A stretch of DNA of 6,180 nucleotides from NCBI GenBank assembly GCA_030622265.1, contig JAUXGG010000116.1:1-6180 (forward strand), given 5' to 3'. Positions within the stretch are counted from its first letter, which is position 1. The number at the start of each line of letters is the position of its first letter. The notes beneath the pieces were generated by a model that made no database searches, was not told the origin of the DNA, and saw only the letters and a list, made by a program, of their open reading frames with translations. Origin of the DNA: Candidatus Eiseniibacteriota bacterium (GTDB taxonomy: Bacteria > Arandabacterota > Arandabacteria > Arandabacterales > Arandabacteraceae). A program made the position numbers and the translations under genes. Below are positions 1-5,838 of this stretch, piece by piece.

Positions 1-2
1 CC

Positions 3-215
3 GGAATCGGGATCGGTTCCGCAGGGCTATCTACTTCCATCTTGGAGGACTCGATCTTTATCCAGCAGGAGTTAAAGAGTAGGAATGCGATGTGGGAATA
101 CGGCCTTTACCCACACGATTCCCGGAAGGGCCTAATAGAAAGGGGGCAGCGCCCTTTTCCGAAGTGGAAAGGGCGCTGTCCCCATTTTGTTTTCACGCTG
201 TTTCGGTCTGCTTGA
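3..215 (+). CDS. Possible 3' end of a gene entering from the left (frame uncertain)
   Basis: No family is recognised. One frame is open from the left edge to a TGA at 213-215. Its first 45 or so codons look protein-like (for example SILEDSIFIQQEL and NAMWEYGLYPHD) and favour G/C at the third position, as the firm genes here do. Against it, the frame runs through the terminator-like hairpin at 142-183 and into the convergent mscS gene, so its last 25 residues or so are implausible as protein. A competing frame ends at a TAG at 80-82 and would stop neatly before the hairpin (ending in GGLDLYPAGVKE), but its codons are less G/C-biased. A convergent gene ending here would explain a terminator that works both ways. 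The stretch may equally be non-coding. Confidence 0.2.
   Translation, partial: GIGIGSAGLSTSILEDSIFIQQELKSRNAMWEYGLYPHDSRKGLIERGQRPFPKWKGRCPHFVFTLFRSA
142..193. terminator. Bidirectional intrinsic terminator
   Basis: A 16-base arm at 142-157 (GGGGGCAGCGCCCTTT) pairs with 168-183 (AAAGGGCGCTGTCCCC), with one G-U pair and a 10-base loop. On the + strand the stem is followed by ATTTTGTTTT. Read on the - strand, the same stem is followed by a T-rich stretch (TTTCTATT). It begins immediately past the mscS stop codon, so it most likely ends mscS transcription, and it could also end a rightward transcript from the left. Confidence 0.8.
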
Positions 216-1011
216 AAAAGTGGACGTCACTCTGCGGGAAGGGTATGGAAATGCCGGCCTTCTCAAGCTCCATCTTGCCCTTCTCCATGGTGTCGGAGTA
301 GACACCCCAGTAATCGCCCGGCTTAGTCCAGGGCCGGCAGATCAGGTTGACACTGCTGTCGGCGAGCTCGGATACCGCGACCACCGGTTCAGGATCTTTG
401 AGCACCCGGGAATCGGAGCGCACCAGGTTGAGCAGGATATCCTTGGCTTTTCCTATGTCATCGTTGTAGGAGATGCCAAAGACCATATCCACGCGACGCT
501 TGTCGATAGCCGTGAAGTTGACTATCTTGGCGCCGGTGATCTGGGCGTTCGGCAGAATGATGCGTCGATTGTCGGGATGATTGAGGACCGTATTGAATAT
601 CTTTATCTCCTCGACGGCACCGAGGGTACCGGCCGCCTCCACGAAATCCCCGACCCGGAAGGGCTTAAACAGGATCAGCAGGACGCCCGCCGCGAAGTTA
701 GAGAGCGCTCCCTGCAGCGCAAGACCAATGGCGAGTCCGGCGGCGCCCATCACGGCGACCAGGGAGGTTGTCTTGACTCCGACCTTGTCGACTGCGGCGA
801 TGATCACGAATATGAGTATTAGATAGTATGAGAGACTCCGGACAAAAGTGGCCAGGGTCTTTTCGACATTCGAGCGCAGAAGCAGCCTCTCGAAGAGTCT
901 GGACAGGAGCTTGGCAACCCATCTTCCGATAAGGAAGATCGCAACCGCAGCGATGATCTTAAGTCCAGATTGTATCAGGTAACCGGGTAACTTCACCAAG
1001 AGCTCTTCCAT
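193..1011 (-). CDS. mscS: Small-conductance mechanosensitive channel, MscS family
   Basis: This 272-residue protein is close in length and layout to E. coli MscS (286 aa). MscS is a heptameric inner-membrane channel that opens under membrane tension to release solutes after osmotic downshock. Hydrophobic segments lie at about residues 11-30 (TM1) and 57-77 (TM2). The pore helix TM3 (about 83-115) carries the family signature GLAIGLALQG at 92-101. L93 and L97 align with the E. coli gate leucines L105 and L109, and Q100-G101 with the Q112-G113 hinge. The motif KPFRVGDFV (116-124) opens the cytoplasmic beta domain, IILPNAQI (151-158) is the typical PN motif, and the C-terminal alpha/beta vestibule ends near FPQSDVHF. 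The N-terminus before TM1 is shorter than in E. coli. The start is supported by GAAAGGAG at 1019-1026, 7 bases from the ATG. The gene stands alone, divergent from the TPR gene and followed by a terminator. The family call is very secure. Confidence 0.95.
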   Translation of the reverse strand: MEELLVKLPGYLIQSGLKIIAAVAIFLIGRWVAKLLSRLFERLLLRSNVEKTLATFVRSLSYYLILIFVIIAAVDKVGVKTTSLVAVMGAAGLAIGLALQGALSNFAAGVLLILFKPFRVGDFVEAAGTLGAVEEIKIFNTVLNHPDNRRIILPNAQITGAKIVNFTAIDKRRVDMVFGISYNDDIGKAKDILLNLVRSDSRVLKDPEPVVAVSELADSSVNLICRPWTKPGDYWGVYSDTMEKGKMELEKAGISIPFPQSDVHFFKQTETA

Positions 1012-1018
1012 GTTCCTA

Positions 1019-1026
1019 CTCCTTTC
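1019..1026 (-). promoter_or_regulatory. Ribosome binding site of mscS
   Basis: The - strand reads GAAAGGAG, a good Shine-Dalgarno match 7 bases before the ATG at 1011. It fixes the channel start. Confidence 0.75.
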
Positions 1027-1041
1027 AAATGTAGTTAGGCG

Positions 1042-1068
1042 CGGAGCGGTACCAGCCGTCTCGCTCCG
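1042..1068. repeat. Short inverted repeat in the mscS leader
   Basis: CGGAGCG (1042-1048) and CGCTCCG (1062-1068) are perfect reverse complements separated by 13 bases. The repeat lies about 30 bases upstream of the mscS ATG, so it would form a hairpin in the leader if transcription starts upstream of it. It could also be a protein-binding site. No function can be assigned, and in GC-rich DNA a 7-base match can arise by chance. Confidence 0.35.
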
Positions 1069-1211
1069 ACTGCAGGCGGCACCAACCTGTGGCCGGCCCG
1101 CACGCAGACCTGAAGTATCTTGTTTCGCATCCCGGCCTTTGTCAACGCATAACTACAGAGTTTGCAGATGAATGGAGAGCGAGTTCTATATCGAGCCTGC
1201 GGAAATTGGTT

Positions 1212-1230
1212 GCAACCCGTGCGGGGTTGC
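1212..1230. promoter_or_regulatory. Inverted repeat upstream of the TPR gene, possible operator
   Basis: GCAACCC (1212-1218) and GGGTTGC (1224-1230) form a perfect 7-base inverted repeat around the 5-base centre GTGCG. It ends 38 bases before the ATG at 1269. A poor promoter-like pair overlaps it: TTGCAA at 1210-1215 and CATATT at 1232-1237, with a 16-base spacer and 4 of 6 matches each. This placement would suit a repressor site, but the promoter match is weak and the symmetry is short. Confidence 0.35.
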
Positions 1231-1268
1231 CCATATTCTCAAGCTAGGCAAAACAAAGGGGGGACGAA

Positions 1269-2225
1269 ATGAGACTGGCAGCGGTTGGCGTGTGTGTAGT
1301 TGTCATGTGTCTGTGTATATCCTGCATGAACGATCAGCGGTCCGGCTCTGCTAAGGGCCCGGGTGGGGCGAGTCTTGACAGCCTGTGGGACTACGATCAT
1401 CCGGATAGCTCGGAAATAACTTTTCGCAGGCTCATTCCTGACGCCACCGGAGATGTGGATACGGCCTACCTTGCCGAGCTCCTGACCCAGATCGCTCGAG
1501 CGCAGGGTCTTCAGATGAAATACAAGGAAGCCCATGTGACCCTCGACCAGGCCGAGAGCCTGCTTACGGATGAGATGATCGTAGCCAGGGTCCGCTACTT
1601 GCTGGAGCGCGGCAGGGTCTACAACTCCTCGAATGAGCGCGAGAAGTCGGAGCCCTATTTCATGGACGCCTGGTCGCTTGCGCGGGCCAAAGGCGAGGAT
1701 TTCTACGCGGTCGACGCCCTGCACATGCTGGCGATCGCCGCACCTTCGGATGAGCAGCTTTCCTGGGCGGAGATGGCCATGGACTCTGCCGAGAAGAGCA
1801 AGGATGAACGGGCCAAGAAGTGGCTGGGCTTTCTCTACAATAACACGGGATGGACCTACCATGACCTCGGCGAGCATGAAAAGGCCCTGGACATGTTCGA
1901 GAAATCACTGGTCTGGAACGAGCAATATGGTGATGAAGAGCGGGTTCGCATAGCCAGGTGGACCATCGCGCGCGTCTACAGGTCACTCGACCGCCTGGAC
2001 GAATCGCTTGAGATCCAGCTCGCCCTTGAACAGGAAATCGAGGCGGAAGGTCTCGAGCACAAGGGCTATATCCATGAGGAGATTGGTGAGTGCCTTCTGG
2101 CCATGGGCAGGGATGAGGAGTCGAAACCATACTTCAAGCTGGCATTCGAACATCTGTCACAGGATGAGTGGATGCAGGCCAATGAGGCCGAGCGCCTGAA
2201 GCGCCTCGAAGAGCTTGCCATGTAA
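1269..2225 (+). CDS. TPR-repeat protein, probable lipoprotein
   Basis: This is a 318-residue protein of unknown specific function. A short hydrophobic N-terminus (residues 3-18) ends in CISC, which resembles a lipobox with C19 as the lipidated cysteine, although Cys at the -3 position is unusual because Leu is the norm. Past a Gly/Ser-rich linker (24-36), the rest is predicted helical with TPR-like pairs at about 66-98, 105-139, 144-176, 184-217, 226-258 and 266-298. The clearest is 184-217, with GWTYHDLGEHEKALDMFEKS at its core, matching the TPR pattern of Gly/Tyr, Gly, Ala and Phe positions. TPR arrays are protein-binding scaffolds, so an envelope-anchored adaptor facing the periplasm is inferred. 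The run AAAGGGGGG at 1255-1263, 5 bases before the ATG, supports the start. The ending is acidic and Leu/Glu-rich. The gene appears monocistronic, with 375 bases to the next start. The partner is unknown. Confidence 0.85.
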   Translation: MRLAAVGVCVVVMCLCISCMNDQRSGSAKGPGGASLDSLWDYDHPDSSEITFRRLIPDATGDVDTAYLAELLTQIARAQGLQMKYKEAHVTLDQAESLLTDEMIVARVRYLLERGRVYNSSNEREKSEPYFMDAWSLARAKGEDFYAVDALHMLAIAAPSDEQLSWAEMAMDSAEKSKDERAKKWLGFLYNNTGWTYHDLGEHEKALDMFEKSLVWNEQYGDEERVRIARWTIARVYRSLDRLDESLEIQLALEQEIEAEGLEHKGYIHEEIGECLLAMGRDEESKPYFKLAFEHLSQDEWMQANEAERLKRLEELAM

Positions 2226-2263
2226 AGTCTTCGCATCCACTTCCGGTTTTATCTTATCAGGTC

Positions 2264-2295
2264 CCTGGCCTGGCGGGTTCCTGGCCTGGCGGCGG
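2264..2295. repeat. Two-copy tandem repeat, 16-base period
   Basis: The 13-base unit CCTGGCCTGGCGG occurs at 2264-2276 and again at 2280-2292, each followed by 3 differing bases (GTT, then CGG). Each unit also contains CCTGG twice. It lies 38 bases past the TPR gene stop. Polymerase slippage is the simplest explanation. Confidence 0.6.
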
Positions 2296-2587
2296 TTATG
2301 GCAACGAGCGGCAGCGCATCGATAGCGTGTCTCTCCGACACACAACAGGTGCGACCGTCCATCCGTATCGTCGCCACCTGATGTCGTGATGCGGCCCGGC
2401 TTTCGTAACCCTATTGTTTCAAGGAAGTTGGCCTTGCACCCGGACCGGAGTGTATGCGCCGGTCACTGGCGATGCGTGGCACGAAGATTGCGTTAACTCG
2501 AAAGATGACTGACTTTACTTTCGTCTCGCATTTGGGTACCATTGCGAAACTTAGGACACTAAACGGCGCATGGCGTCACGGGATTCC

Positions 2588-2594
2588 GGAGAGG
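2588..2594 (+). promoter_or_regulatory. Ribosome binding site deciding the start of the SppA-like gene
   Basis: GGAGAGG ends 6 bases before the ATG at 2601. The in-frame ATG at 2595 touches the site, which makes it a poor start, and the ATG at 2454 has no comparable site at normal spacing. The 2601 start also exposes a clean signal peptide. Confidence 0.65.
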
Positions 2595-2600
2595 ATGGAT

Positions 2601-5036
2601 ATGAAAACAGCTGGGGTTCTGGGTCTGATGATCCTGATTTCTGTGAGCTCACTGTCTGCAAGTACCAGGGTTCCGCGGTACCACTCGCAATACGACTTTC
2701 TTCTGGCCTCGCCGGCCAGCATGGGCTTCGGACTCTACGGGTACGCCAACCCGGCCGTGCTCAGGCAGGTGGAACACGCCGACCTGCTGTTCGGCTGGAC
2801 GGGCGCATCGGAGGATTTCAGCGATTTCGACCGCTTGGGTCTCTTCAGCGGCTTCCCGATGCCGAGGCTGGGATTCGGGGTCATCAAGGACAAGAGTGAC
2901 TCTGGCCAGGTCTGGGATTACCGCCTGACCACCGCATTCGGGGACAAGGGAGGAAGCTTCGGGATAGGTTATGGCTGGACCACGGGTGACGAGACCGCCT
3001 GTGAGAGGAGCAGCGTGGTCACCATCGGCACCCTGATGCGCCCAAGCAAGTACTTATCGCTCGGCCTCTCCGGGATATTCGCGACCTCCGGCGGCGGCAT
3101 GGAGGGCCTCTTCGACATCGGAATCCGGCCCCTGGGGAATGAAGTTCTTGCCTTCTTCGGGGATTACGCACCGCAGAACGGTGACACCTTCAAGAACGCC
3201 CCGTGGAGCACAGGTGTAATCTTAGAAGCTCTTCCGGGCGTCCGCTTGACCGGGCGCTACTTCAGCAACCACGAAATCACGCTGGGCCTCGGTTTCAGCC
3301 TGGCGCGCATTGGACTTACAGCGCAGGGCCGGTCGGACGCCGAGCGGAAGCGCAGTTACAATACCTATACTGTCAGGGCCGGCGCGATGGACCGCAATGT
3401 CTTCCGGGCCTACGGGCAGAAAGACAAGAAGTACCTGCACATGGGCCTTACCGGTCCGGTCAAGTACCAGCGGTACAGGATGTTTGACAAGTCCCACACT
3501 TTCTCAGGCATCCTGGCTGCCATAGATGCGGCGAAGCAGGATGACACCGTCTCCGGGATTGTCATAAACACCTCCGGCATGATAATGGGTTGGGAGATGG
3601 CCTGGGAGGTTCGCGAGGCCTTGAAGGATTTCCAGGCAGCGGCCAAGAACGTGGTGGTCTTCGTTGATGACGCCAGCCTGCCCAGGTATCACTTCGCATC
3701 GGTCGCCGACAAGATCGTGCTCGACCCGACGGGCGATATATCTCTGCTGGGATTCAGGGCCGGCAGGTTCTACCTCAAGGGGACCCTGGAAAAGCTGGGT
3801 ATAGGGTTTGATGAGCTGCGCTTCTTCAAGTACAAGTCGGCTTACGAGGTATTCTCGCAGGAGAGCATGTCAGAGGGCGACGAGGAGCAGCTTCAGGCCA
3901 TGATCGACGATTTCTATGCGCTGGCAAGAGCGGACATCTGCGAAGGCCGCGGCATCTCCCACGATGAGTTCGACCAGATGGTGAACGAGGAAGTCTGGTT
4001 CCCGGCGAAGGACGCCCTGGAGGCAGGCCTCGTAGATACCCTCGGCCGCTGGGAGGCAGTGAGGGAAGTGATCAAGGGGCTGGAAGGCAAGTCCAGGAGC
4101 CTGGTGGGAGTCGGCAAGCTCGCCAGGTACGAGCTTCCCAAGGATGACTACTGGGGCAAGAAGCCCAAGGTGGCGATCATCTATGGCCTCGGCGTGTGCG
4201 CCATGGATACGGGGATCAAGGCCAGGAGCCTTGAGAGGGTCTTCGACAGGGTTGCCGGAAACGACGAGATCAAGGCGGTTGTCTTCCGCGTCGACTCCCC
4301 CGGCGGGAGCGCCACCGCATCCGATGTGGTCGCCGAAGCCATCAAGCGTTGCAAGAAAAAGAAACCCGTGATCATATCCCAGGGTTGGGTTGCGGCAAGC
4401 GGCGGCTACTGGATATCGATGTATGGAGACACCATCGTGGCCGCGCCGAATACGATCACCGGTTCCATCGGGGTTATCGGCGGCTGGTTCTACAATGACG
4501 GCCTCAAGGAGAAACTGGGCATGACCACCGATCTGGTCAAAGTGGGAGACCATGCCGACCTCGGGTACGGTGTCACCCTGCCTTTCCTGGGCCGTCTCCC
4601 CGACAGGGACTTCACCGGTGGCGAGCGCGAGAAGAAGGAGGACATGATCACCACCTTCTACTATGATTTCGTTGATAAGGTCGCGGAAGGTCGCGGCATG
4701 GAGAGCGCCGAGATCGATTCAATCGGGCAGGGCCGGGTCTGGTCCGGAACTGACGGCCTGGAGAACGGCCTCGTGGATGTGCTCGGCGGAATGGAAACCG
4801 CGATCATGCTTGCCAGGGCGCGTGCGGGCATATCGGCCGAGCAGGAAGTCGATATCGTCGAGCTGCCTGAGCCTCCCCTGTTCAGCACCCCGTCCCTCAT
4901 GCCCAGGCTCTTCGGAATCGAGCATAAGGAAGATCCGTTCATCGAGCATCTCAAATTCAGGCTTGACCACAATGGTGAGGTCATGCCTATAGTGCCAAGC
5001 GAGTACTTGGATCCCCGGCTAGAGTACGTGGACTAG
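2601..5036 (+). CDS. sppA: SppA-type S49 protease with N-terminal barrel-like domain
   Basis: This is an 811-residue protein, much longer than E. coli SppA (618 aa). Residues 1-20 are a Sec signal peptide (MKTAG, then a hydrophobic stretch to about 17, with cleavage near SLSA/ST). Residues 30-265 show short alternating hydrophobic/polar beta strands rich in Gly and aromatics, with an early YANPAVL motif (48-54) like PorV/FadL-type barrels. From about 280 the protein follows E. coli SppA: an N-terminal S49 repeat (about 300-490) with the catalytic Lys in FKYKSAYEVF (K412, matching K209), then a catalytic repeat (about 520-745) with RVDSPGGS (563-570) and the nucleophile in VAASGGYW (S600, matching S409). 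GSIGVIGG (621-628) and RVWSGTDGLENGLVD (712-726) are also family hallmarks. SppA degrades leftover signal peptides using this Ser/Lys pair, so activity is expected. Apart from the signal there is no membrane anchor, so the barrel-like region may provide one. The DUF4389 gene lies 22 bases downstream and is probably co-transcribed. The protease call is secure; the barrel is inferred. Confidence 0.93.
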   Translation: MKTAGVLGLMILISVSSLSASTRVPRYHSQYDFLLASPASMGFGLYGYANPAVLRQVEHADLLFGWTGASEDFSDFDRLGLFSGFPMPRLGFGVIKDKSDSGQVWDYRLTTAFGDKGGSFGIGYGWTTGDETACERSSVVTIGTLMRPSKYLSLGLSGIFATSGGGMEGLFDIGIRPLGNEVLAFFGDYAPQNGDTFKNAPWSTGVILEALPGVRLTGRYFSNHEITLGLGFSLARIGLTAQGRSDAERKRSYNTYTVRAGAMDRNVFRAYGQKDKKYLHMGLTGPVKYQRYRMFDKSHTFSGILAAIDAAKQDDTVSGIVINTSGMIMGWEMAWEVREALKDFQAAAKNVVVFVDDASLPRYHFASVADKIVLDPTGDISLLGFRAGRFYLKGTLEKLGIGFDELRFFKYKSAYEVFSQESMSEGDEEQLQAMIDDFYALARADICEGRGISHDEFDQMVNEEVWFPAKDALEAGLVDTLGRWEAVREVIKGLEGKSRSLVGVGKLARYELPKDDYWGKKPKVAIIYGLGVCAMDTGIKARSLERVFDRVAGNDEIKAVVFRVDSPGGSATASDVVAEAIKRCKKKKPVIISQGWVAASGGYWISMYGDTIVAAPNTITGSIGVIGGWFYNDGLKEKLGMTTDLVKVGDHADLGYGVTLPFLGRLPDRDFTGGEREKKEDMITTFYYDFVDKVAEGRGMESAEIDSIGQGRVWSGTDGLENGLVDVLGGMETAIMLARARAGISAEQEVDIVELPEPPLFSTPSLMPRLFGIEHKEDPFIEHLKFRLDHNGEVMPIVPSEYLDPRLEYVD

Positions 5037-5045
5037 TTTCTGCTC

Positions 5046-5054
5046 AGGGAGGTG
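5046..5054 (+). promoter_or_regulatory. Strong ribosome binding site of the DUF4389 gene
   Basis: AGGGAGGTG contains GGAGGTG, a full-length match to the 16S anti-Shine-Dalgarno. GGAGG ends 6 bases before the ATG at 5059. It lies within the 22-base gap after the SppA-like stop, so the second gene of the pair can be translated on its own. Confidence 0.8.
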
Positions 5055-5058
5055 TACC

Positions 5059-5688
5059 ATGCCGAACGGCACGACGGAGTATCCGGTCAAACTCACGGTT
5101 GACTATCCCGAGAAGTGTGACCGGCTGACCACGTTCTTTCGTTTCTTCGTGGCCATACCCATCCTTATCATCCTGGCCATGCTTACCGGGTACTGTGGCG
5201 AGAATCACGAATGTCACAGGTGGTACCAGTATGCATACGGGGTGGGCTTCGTAATTGGCCCCGTGCTTCTTATGATCCTCTTCCAAAAGAAGTACCCAAG
5301 GTGGTGGTTCGACTGGAACGTGGCCCTTACCAAGTTCGTGGCCCGGATCGACGCGTACCTTGCCCTGCTGACCCACGAGTATCCGTCAACGGACGATGAG
5401 CAGCGGGTCCATCTGGAGATTCCCTATCCTGATGTGGAAAAGGAGCTCGGCCGGGGGATGCCGCTGATCAAGTGGTTGCTGGTTCTACCCCATGTAATCG
5501 TGCTCACGTTCCTGTATGTCGCAGTGTGTGTTTGCGTGATCATTGCCTGGTTCGCCATTCTCTTTACGGGGAAGTATCCCGTCGGGCTCTTCAATTTCGT
5601 GGTCGGAGTAATGCGGTGGAGCTTGCGGGTCTACGCCTATTCGGTGCTGCTGACAACGGATGTCTATCCGCCGTTCAGCCTTTCTTAA
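5059..5688 (+). CDS. DUF4389-type integral membrane protein with internal duplication
   Basis: This 209-residue protein has no known biochemical function. The pattern YPV-x-VDYPE near the N-terminus, an Arg-rich turn before a hydrophobic segment, and the ending RVYAYSVLLTTDVYPPF are typical of DUF4389 proteins. Hydrophobic segments lie at about 26-44, 58-76 and 136-168; the last is long enough for one or two passes. The two halves repeat each other: KYPRWWFDWNVALTKFVARIDAYLALLTHEYPS (residues 78-110, cited by position) corresponds to 172-206, sharing KYP, F, R-(I/V)-x-AY, LLT and YP. VDYPE near 14-18 corresponds to IPYPDVEKE near 121-129. The charged linker between the halves (about 110-133) is probably soluble. 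It lies 22 bases after the SppA-like gene with an excellent ribosome site, so co-transcription is likely and a link to envelope proteolysis is possible but unproven. Confidence 0.85.
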   Translation: MPNGTTEYPVKLTVDYPEKCDRLTTFFRFFVAIPILIILAMLTGYCGENHECHRWYQYAYGVGFVIGPVLLMILFQKKYPRWWFDWNVALTKFVARIDAYLALLTHEYPSTDDEQRVHLEIPYPDVEKELGRGMPLIKWLLVLPHVIVLTFLYVAVCVCVIIAWFAILFTGKYPVGLFNFVVGVMRWSLRVYAYSVLLTTDVYPPFSLS

Positions 5689-5741
5689 ATAGGGCGGGTG
5701 AATAGGGTGTTTGCGTTGCCGGGTGAGCCTTTCATCAAGGG

Positions 5742-5760
5742 CGTCGGCATGGCGCCGGCG
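5742..5760 (+). terminator. GC hairpin after the DUF4389 gene, weak terminator candidate
   Basis: CGTCGGC (5742-5748) pairs with GCCGGCG (5754-5760) through 7 pairs including one G-U, around the loop ATGGC. The following GGAGTTTGTCT has only a broken T tract, so termination would be inefficient or Rho-assisted. It starts 53 bases past the DUF4389 stop codon, a reasonable place for the pair's transcript to end. A smaller hairpin, TCCCG-TTC-CGGGA, follows at 5791-5803. Confidence 0.3.
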
Positions 5761-5838
5761 GGAGTTTGTCTATGTAGGCTTTGCTCCGATTCCCGTTCCG
5801 GGACTGCCGGGATCGCTCTGCTGAGGTGAAAACGCTAT

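Larger units (their letters stand above)
2226..2600. other. Gene-free interval with no convincing promoter or terminator
   Basis: These 375 bases separate the TPR gene from the SppA-like gene. They hold a two-copy 16-base tandem repeat (2264-2295), a weak CAAGG/CCTTG inverted repeat (2420-2436) and the ribosome site of the next gene (2588-2594). No hairpin with a T tract follows the TPR stop codon, and no pair of good -35 and -10 boxes was seen. The last 147 bases are open in frame with the SppA-like gene, but they would add a basic, signal-destroying N-terminus and are better read as untranslated leader. Confidence 0.5.

Noticed and set aside
187..822. A 211-codon open frame on the + strand
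   Set aside because: It is antisense to the secure mscS gene, has no family motifs, and is explained by GC-rich codon bias.
1139..1167. TTGTCA (1139-1144) as a -35 box of a rightward promoter
   Set aside because: No -10-like sequence is present at the proper distance (1161-1168 reads TTTGCAGA).
1172..1354. A 60-codon open frame on the + strand overlapping the TPR gene start
   Set aside because: No good ribosome site was seen, and it spans the inverted repeat and the TPR signal segment in a different frame, with no protein-like features.
1239..1877. A 212-codon open frame on the - strand
   Set aside because: It lies opposite the TPR gene, whose helical repeats and ribosome site are clear. 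The antisense product has no recognisable features.
2420..2436. CAAGG/CCTTG inverted repeat
   Set aside because: A 5-base stem with a 7-base loop is expected by chance and has no T tract or clear context.
2434..2458. TTGCAC with TATGCG as a promoter for the SppA-like gene
   Set aside because: The spacer is only 13 bases, too short for a sigma-70-type promoter.
3870..4553. A 227-codon open frame on the - strand
   Set aside because: It lies opposite the conserved S49 catalytic region and is a mirror of the GC-biased codons there.
5044..5376. A 110-codon open frame on the - strand
   Set aside because: It is antisense to the DUF4389 gene, whose repeats and ribosome site are convincing.
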